Part shown: positions 21,465 to 34,641 of the stretch, piece after piece
Numbering within the stretch: the first letter of the stretch is position 1
How the letters are laid out: every line of letters begins with the position of its first letter
NCBI GenBank assembly: GCA_011799875.1
Contig: CM022302.1
Coordinates: forward strand, 526,394,228-526,458,227
Source: Thinopyrum elongatum
Taxonomy: Eukaryota; Streptophyta; Magnoliopsida; Poales; Poaceae
DNA: 64,000 nucleotides
Direction of reading: 5' to 3'
The notes under the pieces: generated by a model
Databases searched by the model: none
What the model was told of the DNA's origin: nothing
What the model saw: only the letters and a program-made list of their open reading frames with translations
Program-made: the position numbers and the translations under genes

Positions 21465-22350
21465 AGCTAAATGACCCTGAAATTGAAAAGAACTTCAAAT
21501 GAACTCTGAAAAGGTTGAAAGTTGGCAATGTATCATCATTTCACCCACATAGCATGTGCTAAAAAGTTGAGAGGGTTACGGCAAAAGCTGGATGCACTTC
21601 GTGTACAAAAAGGACAATCTCTTTCGAAGTATCAGGGTTTCATACGAAAACTCATCTGTTACAAAGGGATTTCATTTTTTTGAACTCCAGACTTTTTGTA
21701 AGTTCAAAATGCACCATTCAAAGCCACATCATCAATTTTCAACCCTTTCTGACTTCATTTGGTATTTTTCATGCATTTACTGATTTTTTAAAGCTAAATG
21801 ACCCTGAAATTGAAAAGCACTACAAATGAACTCTGAAAAGGTTGAAAGTTGGCATGGTATCACCATTTCACCCACATAGCATGTTCTAAAAAGTTGAGAG
21901 GGTTACGGCAAAAACTGGATGCACTTCATGTACAAAACGGACAATCTCTTTCGAAGTATCAGGGTTTCGGACGAAAACTCATCTGTTATAAAGGTATTTC
22001 ATTTTTTTAACTTATTTGAACAACAGACTTTTTGTGTGTTCAAAATGAACCATTCAAAGCCACATCATCAATTTTCAACTCTTTCTGACTTCATTTGGTA
22101 TTTTTCATGCATTTACTGATTTTTTTTAAAGCTAAATGACCCTGAAATTGAAAAGCACTACAAATGAACTCTGAAAAGGTCGAAAGTTGGCATGGTATCA
22201 TCATTTCATCCACATAGCATGTTCTAAAAAGTTGAGAGGGTTACGGCAAAAACTAGATGCACTTCGTGTACAAAATGGACAATCTCTTTCGAAGTATCAG
22301 GGTTTCGGACGAAAACTCATCTGTTACAAAGGGATTTCATTTCTTGACAT
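21465..22350. repeat. Three tandem copies of a ~330-bp unit near the TNP2 3' end
   Basis: AGCTAAATGACCCTGAAATT starts at 21465, 21792 and 22130 (periods 327 and 338). Each unit continues through GTTGAAAGTTGGCA, TTGAGAGGGTTACGGCAAAA and CAATCTCTTTCGAAGTATCA. The last copy is shortened. Short open frames recurring in each copy have no recognisable protein features. Confidence 0.9.
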
Positions 22351-23762
22351 GTAACTGTAGTGATATTCTAGATCAAAGGCATCATCATAATAGTTGTGGA
22401 GAGAAAATCTTCACTTTTTATTCGCTTGTGTCCTTTGCTTATTGCGCCGTAACCATGGATATAATCTTCATCGTTTAACAGGGTGCTTGGGTGAGCCTTG
22501 ACTTTGAAGGGAGGAATTTCATGAAACTTTTCATAGTCTTCAGACATGTCTGTCTTGCCCTCCACTCCCACGATGTCTCTTTTTTCTGAAAGAACTATGT
22601 AGCGCTTTGGCTTATCGTATGATGTATTCACTTCCTTATCTTTTCTTTTTCTCGGTTTGGTAGACATGTCCTTCACATAGAAAACCTGCGCCACATCATT
22701 GGCTAGGACGAATGGTTCGTTTGTGTACCCACTATTGTCATTCCGTACTGTGGGTCTACCTGTTCCCCGCCTCCTAACAGATTGACCCATTTGCACTGAA
22801 ACAAAGGGACCTTAAAATCATGTCCATAGTCAAGTTCCCATATGTCCACTATGTAACCATAATATATGTCCTTTCCTCTCTTGGTTGCTGCAGCAAAGAG
22901 GACACCACTGTTTTGGTTGGTGCTCTTTTGATCTTGGGCGATCGTGTAAAATGTATTCCCGTGGAGATGCTTCCTTCTGGCCTAGCACGGTTACGAGCAT
23001 ATTTCTTTAAGACTCCCATGAACCTCTCAAAGGGGAAAATATTGTGTAGAAATACAGGGCCCAGAATGGCAATCTCGTCGACTAGATGAACTAGAACGTG
23101 CGTCATGATATTGAAGAAGGATGGTGGGAACACCAGCTCGAAACTGACAAGACATTGCGCCAGATCACTCCTTAACCTTGGTAGGATTTCTGGATCGATC
23201 ACCTTCTGAGAGATTGCATTGAGGAATGCACATAGCTTCACAATGGCTAATCGAACGTTTTCCGGTAGAAGCCCCCTCAATGCAACAGGAAGCAGTTGCG
23301 TCATAATCACGTGGCAGTCATGAGACTTTAGGTTCTGAAACTTTTTCTCTGCCATATTTATTATTCCCTTTATATTCGACGAGAAGCCAGACGGAACCTT
23401 CATACTAAGCAGGCATTCAAAGAAGATTTCCTTCTCTTCTTTGGTAAGAGCGTAGCTGGCAGGACCTTCATACTGCTTTGGAGGCATGCCGTCTTTTTCG
23501 TGCACACGTTGCTGGTCCTCCCGTCCCTCCGGTGTATCTTTTGTCTTCCCATACATGCCCAAGAAGCCTAGCAGGTTCACGCAAAGATCATTCGTCACGT
23601 GCATCACGTCAATTGCAGAGCGGACCTCTAGGTCTTTCCAGTAGGGTAGGTCCCAAAATATAGATTTCTTCTTCCACATGGGTGTGCGTCCCTCAGCGTC
23701 ATTTGGAACAGATAGTCCGCCAGGACCCTTTCCAAAGATTACTTGTAAATCATTGACCATAG

Positions 23763-25853
23763 TGTAGGGTAACGCAGCAGAAAACAAAAAAATTCCGCCC
23801 TACGCACCAGCCCAGGACCACTATGGAGACTGCATACAAGGTTTGATCATTTTCGTTACCGACTCGTAGCGCAACGGAAGTAGAGTCGATGACGATCGTC
23901 GGTGCAGATCCCCGCAGCTAGGATTTACAACCTCCCAACCGCGAGGATGTACTCCATCATCTGCCCCTCGGACAGCCCTCCGGGAGGCGGTCGAACAGTC
24001 CCCCGGACGGTGTCGCGGACAGCCCTTCGGGAGGACTCACAGAACTCGGACCGTCACTTGGACAGCCCTTCGGGAGGCACTCACGAACAGCCCCACGGGC
24101 ACTAAGATCGAAACTACGACCTCTCTACAGAGTTGCACACATACGGTGTCATCTATCCGGCAGGGCTTCGCCGTCCAGAACTAGTTCCCACCGGAACCCA
24201 GACAGCCTTTCGGCACTACGAAACTATTTCGTGGGAGGGAGAGAAGAATGCCAGATCATGCATGGCTTGTGTATGAGAGCAAGGGATGAAGGAGATGGCA
24301 GCCCCAACTCCTCCTTTTATAGGCCAAGGCAAGGGGTGGGGTGGGATGTTGAAATACCAAAATACCCAAGCTTCATGTCACACATGAAAGGGCATAATGG
24401 TAATGCAAGGGGACACCATGGGGACACCCCTTGGGGCCGGCCCACACATGTGTCCCCCCCATGGGGGGGCCCCCCAACAAGCCACCAACATGTCTCCATG
24501 AAACATGCATGCTCCCTAGACAAAAAGCCACCAAACAAGCAACCCCCGATTCGTGGGATCTTGTCCCCTCGCGCTGGGACAAGATGTTTTCCGCGAAACT
24601 TTTTTCTGAAAAATTCCAGAAGGTCCCAGAACATTTCTGGCACCCTCTAAAATTATTCTGGGCATGATCCGAAACATATTCGGTGCGGTGGTTTTTATCA
24701 GCGGAAAGCATCAACAGCGGTTACGGCAGTTTCGGAACATTTCTGATTTTTCTCTCTGAAAATTCCCAGAAGTTCCCAGACCAATTCTGGCATCCTCTGA
24801 AAATTTCCAGGCGGTGCCGAAACCATTTTTGACCAAATAATATATTCTGAAACAACTTTTCGGTTTTACCGAAACTCTTTCGGTGTTCTCTCTCTCGGAA
24901 CTCTTCCGTTGTCTCTGAAACATTTTCGGTGACTTTCTCTCAGATTCCCTATCTAGCGTTCAACAGATAGATGACCCTTAAGCGTGTGACCCTATAGGTT
25001 CGGTGAAGTATAGACATGATTGGAACTCTTTCCGATCAATGATCAACATCGGAGCCGTGGACACCCATATTAATCCCTATACCCACACGAATGAATATTC
25101 GAGTGAACCTCCAGTTGCCGTGTGCTATTCCTGTTGCTTCGCAATATGTTACAAATACCCGAGGTGAGACATGATGGCATTCCCGTGGATCAACAACTTG
25201 TCCACTATGCTAGTTACCTCGTTACCGGTATTGTTCTCTTTTCTTGTTACCATGTTCCGGCATCCCTGTGATCAAATCACATTGTGTCTGGCCAGATGAT
25301 GATGGATACCGTAACACCGAGAGGGCCCAGAGATATCTCTCCATCGCCGGAGGAGCAAATCCCAATCTTGAGCTATCAAGTTACTTGACATACTTTTCCA
25401 TGAACCCGTAAGCCGCCGTAATAGCCACCCATTTACGGATGACGTTTAACAAACCCCAAAGTTCATGAAGCAAGTATGAAGAAACTCGACACTCTCATGG
25501 TCTAAGGAATTATGCAAACATTAACCATCTCTGTGTTATTAACCATTAACTTGTGACGAATGAATCTCATAGCATAACATCAATCGGGTCGATTCAACAC
25601 AAATGTTCTTCTAACATTGTGCCCTCAAAGTTGCTGGCATAGACATGCCCATGATCAGGAAAACAGAACCATCATGCAACATTTGAGCCAGTCATAGAGG
25701 CTTGACTAGGAATACATTTTACCGTTTATTATTCCACACGTGCATATGAGTCTTCCTCCGAGCCTCGTTTTATTTGCAGACTCGAGAACCACAGCAGTTA
25801 TAGCATGGAACATAAACCTAATTATGAACAGGGAGATAATCAATAACATTTAA
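23763..25853 (-). repeat. Copia-3 3' LTR (left), missing its first ~36 bases
   Basis: Agrees closely with the right LTR from TGTAGGGTAACGCAGCAG to AATCAATAACATTTA, then breaks off; the 36 or so bases that should form the LTR start (the TGTAGGAGATATGCCC end) are absent. It contains a segment of about 50 bp (near 25645-25695) missing in the right LTR. Repeated GGACAGCCCTTCGGGAGG motifs lie at 23970-24090. Confidence 0.88.
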
Positions 25854-25857
25854 AAGC

Positions 25858-28800
25858 GGCAACATACTTCGCCTCTGTTATAGAATTCGCCACAGTAACT
25901 TGTTTGAACAAATTCCAACTAACTGTGCCACCATATTGTGTGTTACACAATACCCTCAATTTAAATCGAAAATCGCATGGAGAAATGATGAAGACTGTAT
26001 CGATGTAACCTTTTACAACGAACTCTTCATGATCTCCACTTGCGAGAAAACATGTCATCAGTGCTACTATAGTACTCAATGACCCTTTTTCACTGTTGTC
26101 CCATGATCAGTACTTTTGATCACTTTGGTATCTATACTCGCAACAACTTTGGAGTATTGGACATATCTGGTTGTTTTACATACCATGGAATACATGATTA
26201 ATCCAAACACAAGAGTGTGTGGAATCTCCATCATGTATTTTGCTCATCAGTGTTTTGGGACACCGAGTCTTGCAAAAACTCTTTCCATGTGACTTCGGCA
26301 AGAATCACTCCTTGACGTTTTTAATGCTAAAATGTTTTAGCATTTTGTCAATATGTATCTTTGCTCAGCCCCATCAGGTAAATCTATCTCCATAGATCAT
26401 CATGCCTAATATCAAGACTATTTAGCCCAAGCACTTCATCGAAAAACTATTTTCAAAAGAAGTCCTAATTCGTGTCAAGAAATTTATTTCCAATTAACAA
26501 TGTGTCAAGCACACAACGTTTTTAGAAATTTTATTATGCTCCCACTTACTTTCTTGAATCACAAGCATCTTCGTTACCCATTGATGAAGTCAAAACCCTT
26601 TTAATCATTTCATCAAAACACAAAGATTCCAACTCCATTTTGCTCTCTTCTGTCCATTGCTGGAACTCTGAAGTTTGCATACTTACTAGCATCCTCTGGA
26701 CTGACAAAATACCTTGGACTGTAACACATGCAAGTCCTTGGTTTTATTTCCATCAGATGGAAATCCTTTTGTCATCTTTTTTTTTCATATCTCATGATTT
26801 GAAATATGTATTAATTGCTAGTTCAACCCGAACCGACTTTAAGCATCGCTACGGTGAAACAACCTCATCGTAGTCAACTCCTTGAACTTGTTATTGCAAC
26901 AAGTCGATCTTTATGAATAAAACATTTTTATCGGTATCAGTTTTAAGTTCCATAAATATTCGTTAGACTCTAAGTCTTCCGAAAGGTGTATCAAGGTTTT
27001 AATCTTGAATCACTTATATGGAAACTAACTCGGGTTGTATTGGCATTTAGCCAATTCCGGAGTCAGGGCCCATCAACGCTTCCTTATGTATCGTAGGTAT
27101 ACTGTTGTCCAACAACAATATCTCGTCTGCGCACCTGAGAGGTTTGCACGAGCCTTGCCTACGTGGTTCAGCTGCAAGTTCGACCGAAGTCCATACATTT
27201 TATTGTAGAGACTTCCGTATCAGTCGCAATAGGAAACTCCGGAATTACTTCCAAGGTTCCTTTTCTTTGACCTGATGACGGAGATACTGGTTATCTCGTC
27301 GAGTTGCATTGTTCTCCCACTCACCTTCTTGAAGGAACCATTTTCTTCAAAAAGCATACCGTTCTTTGTGGCAAACCTATTTGCCTCGGTATAGTGAGGG
27401 AGGAATACCCAATTGCTTGGGATAACCTACAAAGTAGCACTTGTCTGATTTGGAATAGGTTTGTAACCTTTTACACAAGCCCCATATTCCAAATGTTTAA
27501 GAAAAGATATAACATGGTTGGGCGTACCATACCATGGCGTCCTTTCAACAGACCTGATGGAGCTCTTTTCAGTGTAAAAGCCGCAGTCTCTAAAGCATCA
27601 CTTTAAAAGGGATAATGGCAAATTTATATATGTCATCTTTGATCTTACCATGTCATAAATAGTTTGATTACATCTTCACGGACTTTCCACATGCAGTGGT
27701 GTTCCGGGAGGTGCAAGTTATGAAACTACTTTCACAACTCATCAGACATTCACTAAACTTGTAACTCAAATATTCCTTTCTGCAATCGAATTGTAGAAAC
27801 AGAATTTTCTTGTTACAATGACTTCTACTTCATTTTTGAAAACCTTTCGAATGAATTCAAAAGATCCAGTCTTACGTCTCATCAAGTAAATATCCACATA
27901 TCTACTTGAGTCATTTCTGAAAATAGATAAATCCACTACTAACAACATTTATCGGACTACACACATCAAATGTATGACCACCAATAAGTTTGTTATCCAT
28001 TCCTTATGGCCTGTGAATGGTATTTCAGTCACTTCACTTTTCGGAGAAAAGTTGCAAGTGTCAGATGATTCAAAATCAAACGACTTCAAAATCAATCATA
28101 ATGAAATTTTCCATGCGGGTTTCTCCAATGTGACCAAATGCAGTGCCACACTTGTGTGGTATTCTTTTAGTCTTACGACATTTAGCGTCAGTGTTATGGA
28201 TGTATCATATTACCATCAATATTCATAACATACGTCCCATCGATGATGGAAGTATGGCCCTTCATGTTATTCATAATACTGAACAACAATTGTTCTTTTT
28301 ATGAACAACCCTTTTGCAACAAACATTTTGCAAGGGGCTAGAGTGTAAAACTCTAAAATGAATTATGAATGTAAATCCAGAGGTAATATATTATTATCAT
28401 TATTCATAACATACATCTCATTCATAATGAAAGTATGGCCCTTATGTTATTCACAACACCTAACATCAAAAGTTCTCTTATGAACAACCTTCTTGCAAGA
28501 TACCTTATGCAAAAGGGCTAGAGTGTGAAACTCTAAAATGAATTATGAAAGTAAATACATAGGTAATACACCGATGGAAGGTATAGTAACATTTACTATG
28601 TTCCATGTGTGTATCTCAACCTCATTCCTGGCTAGTCTTTCAGGCCATAGTAGTTCTTACATCGAGTTGCAACATAAAGATATCGAGCGGGTATCTTTGT
28701 GATTAACTCATAATACCCAAAAATTAGTGATTAACAATTTAATCATAATTCCCAAGAACTATATCTTTGACCAGCCTTCTATACATCAAAAACTTGTATG

Positions 28801-29450
28801 ACATTCATACATGAGCTGGATATTCCAGCCTTCTTTCTTTCTGCCTTTATACTTCTAACAGTTTAACTTTCAGTATTCCTCCTACTCTCAAAAGAAGCAC
28901 CCAACTTAAGAGTGGCGTCAGCCCCGGACTTCCCAGGCGTGAAAGTTTCACTAACACCCTTCGGACACTTCCTTTCTCTTTAAGTTGTTGTTTTATTCAC
29001 CTTTCATCATATGACAGGCGTTCTTCTGGATCCCTCTCTTATCAGTCTAATGCATAGTAAACTCCTTTACTAATAGTTTGCAAACAAAACATTGCTTTGG
29101 ATATCTCATATCTTTTAGCCTTTGTCTGTCTCTGAAAATGATTTTTAGATTCCATGAATATCACATAACTATCCAAACTTTCGAAGTTCGGGTCTCACGG
29201 AAGCAAACATATTGCACTTGACTGAAACAGAATTCTAGCTTTTGGATCAAAGGACGAGAGTCACATGATCCATAGCATAAGCGAGAGAATACCGAAAGTA
29301 TGCGATAGGACAAAGTCCTTCTTGGCACTCTTGAGGACAATCCTCACATTATGTTACCAACCGTAAAGTTTTAACCAGATATTTAACAGCTATTCAATTT
29401 TAAATAGGGAAGGTGGAAATGCGAGCCATAATTCTACAACTATTATGCAA
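25858..29450 (-). pseudogene. pol: Copia-3 pol relic, heavily mutated
   Basis: Minus-strand reading in shifting frames still shows copia parts: an RNase H piece (GGTVSWNLFKQVTVANSITEAKY at 25880-25960 read in parts), a reverse-transcriptase stretch, and the linker before it near 27060. The catalytic YVDD position (26491-26515 on the plus strand) is changed to a stop-containing sequence. No frame longer than about 100 codons survives. Gag cannot be recognised. Confidence 0.75.
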
Positions 29451-30836
29451 ATGACACTTAGACAGTGTTCAAAATTAATTGCACTGAGAATTAAACAAGT
29501 TAATTCAACAGTGCGCTCCCACTCAAATCAATATCTCTCATAATTGATTTTGAGTGATACAAGATCCAGACTTCAATTCATCGCCATCGAATCATCATCT
29601 CATGACGGGAATTTTAATCGGTAGGCCAACTTGCCGATCACATCTCCATGTGACTCTTGCTCATCTTTCGATGCGTGTGTTCCGAGCTCATGACTTTCAT
29701 ACCTGAACGTCAAGACAACCAAGTGATCTCGCTGCGAGGTCTCAACTCACCCGCCTCACACATCCCTAATCGTTCGTACCCATGCATCCATGGCGCACCC
29801 CGAAAAGTTAGGTGTCGTGACGGTGCTACACTTGGGAGAACACTAACTACTTGATATTTTTGTGAGAGATCACCCTAATAAAAAGCGACTACCGCGCAAT
29901 CAAGAAGGGTGCAACATAAGGGATGAACATCTCAGGCAATTCATAATTAGCATGATATGGTATAGCCCTTTCTGACGGAGAAGTCTTGCATTTCTTCATC
30001 TTCGGCATTCGCGTCGGTGTTCACCTTTGCGAAGATTGCCACCACCTTGTCGATGCACCAGATAATATTGCTATCTCTATAGCTAATAAAATAAGTGCAT
30101 TACACAAGGTTGACACGCAGGTCATATAAAGTGCAATCATATGGCTCCAGCCATCATGCCAAATCATGACACGCAGGTCATGTTAATTAATTTACATCAT
30201 ATAGTCATCTCATACATAATCAAATTATTATGAGCACTGCTATACCACATCATATGCACATGCAAACCCTCCTGCAAAACCAAGTTAGACGCCTCTAATC
30301 GGTTCAGCAAAACTTGTTTTACGTGGCTTCTAAGGTTTCGAAACAAACCGAAGCTACCAACGTCCATCATCAAGTATGATTATTCAAGTCGCTAGATTAA
30401 CTTTCCAGGGTGTATGAAAACCGAGATAATAAAATCTCGAACCCCATACTAAACTTCGTCATACGCATGACCCCCGTGCAGATCATATCTGCATTGCCCT
30501 TTCGTCTGCGAAACATCCATCTTTCATTGACTAAAGTGGAACCCAAAGAACTGTTAGCACTTCGTTGATCTGTCAATCAGCATACTCAGGAGCAGCATGA
30601 AAGGATCGCGGATTGCCAGAACTTTGTCAGATTCCACAATGCTGTTAAGATCAGGACTACGCAAATTCGAGGGAAGCAACAAGAACATCGGGTAACAGAT
30701 TTCATCTGCTGCCCGCACAAATAATTTTCAGCAATAGATCTCATCTACTACCTAATTATATTGTGCAACACAAATACATCTCCATGTATTCTAGATCGCA
30801 ACCTGCATCTACGCATAGCACGGCTCATGATGCCAC
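29451..30836 (-). other. Copia-3 leader and primer site, conserved with Copia-2
   Basis: Inverted relative to Copia-2. Segments such as that around 29990-30060 (reading AAGGTGAACACCGACGCGAA on the minus strand) match 55590-55640 of Copia-2. The stretch near 29490-29570 matches 56050-56125. The primer site is at 30822-30836. The leader is far better kept than the coding part. Confidence 0.75.
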
Positions 30837-32905
30837 TATAGGGTAACACAGCAGAAAACAAAAAATTTCCGCACTACGCACCAGCCCAGGACCACTATGG
30901 AGACTGCATACAAGGTTTGATCATTTTCGTTACCGACTCGTAGCACAGCGGAAGTAGAGTCGATGACGATCGTCGGTGGAGATCCCCGCAGCTAGGATTT
31001 ACAACCTCCCAATTGCGAGGATGTACTCCATCATCTGCCCCTCGGACAGCCCTCCGGGAGGCGGTCGAACAGTCCCCCGGACGGTGTCGCGGACAGCCCT
31101 TCGGGAGGACTCACAGAACTCGGACCGTCACTTAGACAGCCCTTCGGGAGGCACTCACGAACAGCCCCACGGGCACTAAGATCGAAACTACGACCTCTCT
31201 ACAGAGTTGCACACGTACGGTGTCATCTATCCGGTAGGGCTTCGCCGTCCAGAACTAGTTCCCACCGGAACCCAGACAGCCTTTCGGCACTACGAAACTA
31301 TTTCGTGGGAGGGAGAGAAGAATGCCAGATCATGCATGGCTTGTGTATGAGAGCAAGGGATGAAGGAGATGGCAGCCCCAACTCCTCCTTTTATAGGCCA
31401 AGGCAAGGGGTGGGGTGGGATGTTGAAATACCAAAATACCCAAGCTTCATGTCACACATGAAAGGGCATAATGGTAATGCAAGGGGACACCATGGGGACA
31501 CCCCTTGGGGCCAGCCCACACATGTGTCCCCCCCATGGGGGGGCCCCCCAACAAGCCACCAACATGTCTCCATGAAACATGCATGCTCCCTAGACAAAAA
31601 GCCACCAAACAAGCAACCCCCGATTCGTGGGATCTTGTCCCCTCGCGCTGGGACAAGATGTTTTCCGCGAAACTTTTTTCTGAAAAATTCCAGAAGGTCC
31701 CAGAACATTTCTGGCACCCTCTAAAATTATTCTGGGCATGATCCGAAACATATTCGGTGCGGTGGTTTTTATCAGCGGAAAGCATCAACAGCGGTTACGC
31801 CAGTTTCGGAACATTTCCGGTTTTTCTCTCTGAAAATTCCCAGAAGTTCCCAGACCAATTCTGGCATCCTCTGAAAATTTCCAGGTGGTGCCAAAACCAT
31901 TTTTGACCAAATAATATATTCTGAAACAACTTTTCGGTTTTACCAAAACTCTTTCGGTGTTCTCTCTCTCGGAACTCTTCCGTTGTCTCCGAAACATTTT
32001 CGGTGACTTTCTCTCAGACTCCCTGTCTAGCGTTCAACAGATAGATGACCCTTAAGCATGTGACCCTATAGGTTCAGTGAAGTATAGACATGACCGGAAC
32101 TCTTTCCGATCAATGATCAACATCGGAGCCGTGGACACCCATATTGATCCCTATACCCACACGAATGAATATTCGAGTGAACCTCCAGTTGTCGTGTGCT
32201 ATTCTTGTTGCTTCGCAATATGTTACAAATACCCGAGGTGAGACATGATGGCATTCCCGTGGATCAACAACTTGTCCACTATGCTAGTTACCTCGTTACC
32301 GGTATTGTTCTCTTTTCTCGTTACCGTGTTCCGGCATCCCTGTGATCAAATCACATTGTGTCTGGCCAGACGATGATGGATACCGTAACACCGAGAGGGC
32401 CCAGAGATATCTCTCCATCGCCGGAGGAGCAAATCCCAATCTTGAGCTATCAAGTTACTTGACATACTTTTCCATGAACCCGTAAGCCGCCGTAATAGCC
32501 ACCCATTTACGGATGACGTTTAACAAACCCCAAAGTTCATGAAGCAAGTATGAAGAAACTCGACACTCTCATGGTCTAAGGAATTATGCAAACATTAACC
32601 ATCTCTGTGTTATTAACCATTAACTTGTGACGAATGAATCTCATAGCATAACATCAATCGGGTCGATTCAACACAAATGTTCTTCTAACATTGTGCCCTC
32701 AAAGTTGCTGGCATAGTCATAGAGGCTTGACTAGGAATACATTTTACCGTTTATTATTCCACACGTGCATATGAGTCTTCCTCCGAGCCTCGTTTTATTT
32801 GCAGACTCGAGAACCACAGCAGTTATAGCATGGAACATAAACCTAATTATGAACAGGGAGATAATCAATAACATTTATTATTGCCTCTAGGGCATATCTC
32901 CTACA
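30837..32905 (-). repeat. Copia-3 5' LTR (right)
   Basis: 2,069 bp; on the minus strand it begins TGTAGGAGATATGCCCTAGA, the start shared by Angela/BARE-like Triticeae LTRs, and ends with GTTACCCTATA, where the last CA is mutated to TA. A TATAAAA box lies near 31398-31391 (minus). Differences from the left LTR are few. Confidence 0.9.
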
Positions 32906-34641
32906 CATAGAAAGTATGTGATCACCAGTACGGACGGCGGGCTTCTTCTGGTGATCTGCCTCGCCTTTGAAATGCTTACCTTTCTTTTGACATTAATGGT
33001 TGGTCGGAAGAAATAGACGATGCCCCAGGTACACATTCTTCCTGCATTTGGTGTCATCTAAACAGTGCGTGCATGTGTGGTATCCCTTGTTTGTCTGTCC
33101 TGAAAGGTTACTGAGAGCAGGCCAATCATTGATGGTTACAAACAGCAACGCATGTAGGTCAAATTCCTGCTCGTCGTGCTCATCCCACACACGTACACCT
33201 TTTCCATTCCACAGCTGTAAAAGTTCTTCAACTAATGGCCTTAGGTACACATCAATGTCGTTGCCGGGTTGCTTAGGGCCTTGGATGAGCACTGGCTTCA
33301 TAATGAACTTCCGCTTCATGCACAGCCAAGGAGGAAGGTTATATATACATAGAGTCACGGGCCAGGTGCTATGATTGCTGCTCTGCTCCCCAAAAGGATA
33401 ATTGCCATCTGCGCTTAAACCAAACCATACGTTCCTTGCGTCACCTGCAAAGTCCCCCCACTTTCTCTCGATTTTTCTCCACTGCGACCCGTCAGCGGGT
33501 GCTCTCAACTTCCCGTCTTTCTTAAGGTCCTCTTTGTGCCATCGCATCAACTTGGCATGCTTTTTGTTTCTGAACATACGTTTCAACCGTGGTATTATAG
33601 GAGCATACCACATCACCTTGGCAGGAACCCTCTTCCTGGGGCGCTCGCCGTCAACATCACCAGGGTCATCTCGTCTGATCTTATACCGCAATGCACCGCA
33701 TACCGGGATGCGTTCAAATCCTCGTATGCACCGCGGTAGAGGATGCCATCATTAGGGCACGCATGTATCTTCTGCACCTCCAATCATAGAGGGCATAGAA
33801 CCTTCTTTGCTCCGTACGTACTGTCGGGCAATTCGTTATCCTTTGGAAGATTCTTCTTCAATATTTTTAGTAGCTTCTCAAATCCATTGTCAGATACACC
33901 ATTGTCTGCCTTCCGTTGCAGCAATTCTAGTGTGGTACCGAGCTTTGTTTTGCCATCTTCGCAATTGGGGTACAACCCTTTTTTGTGATCCTCCAACATG
34001 CGATCGAACTTCAACTTCTCCTTTTCACTTTCGCATTGTCTCTTTGCATCAACAATGACCCGGCGAAGATCATCATCGGGCACATCGTCTGGTTTCTCTT
34101 GATCTTCAGCTTCCCCCGTTGCAGCATCACCGTATTCAGGGGGCACATAGTTGTCATCATCCTCTTCTTCTTCGTTGTCTTCCATCATAACCCCTTTTTC
34201 TCCGTGCTTGGTCCAAACATTATAGTGTGGCATGAAACCATTCTCAAGCAGGTGGATGTGAAGGGTTTTCGCGTCAGAGTAAGACTTCGTATTCCCACAG
34301 ATAGGGCATGGACAACACATAAAACCATTCTGCTTGTTTGCCTCAGCCACTTCGAGAAAATTATGCACGCCCTTAATGTACTCGGAGGTGCGTCTGTCAC
34401 CGTACATCCATTGCCGGTTCATCTGCGTGCATTATATATAATTAAGTGTGGCAAAAACCATTACAGAACATCATGAATAGAGAAGTGACCAAATTAATAG
34501 AAGTTCATCATCACATTAAAACCAAAGTATAGTAGTGATCAAATATTATTACTGAAAAAAATAAATACATAAAGTTCATACATAGTTCTCATTGAACAAC
34601 ATATAGCTCTCTAGAGCATCTAATTAAACCATACATTGAAA

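Larger units (their letters stand above)
23763..32905 (-). mobile_element. Copia-3: copia element with near-identical LTRs and dead interior
   Basis: 9.1 kb on the minus strand, flanked by the perfect duplication CATAG (23758-23762 and 32906-32910). Left (3') LTR 23763 to about 25853, right (5') LTR 30837-32905. Primer site on the minus strand directly inside the right LTR, GTGGCATCATGAGCCG. LTR and leader are related to Copia-2 (52689-62281). The interior has lost its reading frames. The insertion lies inside the TNP2 gene and its removal leaves the host frame continuous. Confidence 0.92.
22360..34422 (-). pseudogene. tnp2: CACTA-1 TNP2-type transposase, split by a copia element
   Basis: Transposase of En/Spm-type elements. 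From ATG 34422: MNRQWMYGDRRT with the Transpos_assoc domain (CPCPIC..HLLENGFM) and an acidic linker to 33784. An in-frame TGA follows LCPL (about 33784). One missing base near 33720 shifts the frame; then Transposase_21 sequence continues to 32993 (MLRNK-type basic stretch, SADGNYPFG, WPVTLCIYNLPPW, CTHCLDDTKC). A TAA follows TNH near 32996. The gene is then broken by Copia-3 and resumes at 23757 with VNDLQVIFGKGPGG in matching frame, SHDCHVIMTQLLPVALRG and FPFERFMGVLKKY (DUF4218). After ARPEGSI the sequence jumps, out of frame, into a DUF4216 region (WELDYGHDF in another frame), so an internal deletion removed part of the C-terminus. The tail ends near 22368. Confidence 0.85.

Noticed and set aside
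21592..22119. Similar 63-73 codon frames in three copies
   Set aside because: They recur only because the 330-bp unit is tandemly repeated, and the frame shows no domain or start context.
24231..24923. Frames in the Copia-3 left LTR, repeated at 31305-31997
   Set aside because: They appear in both LTRs as non-coding sequence; the TATA box and hairpins lie inside them.
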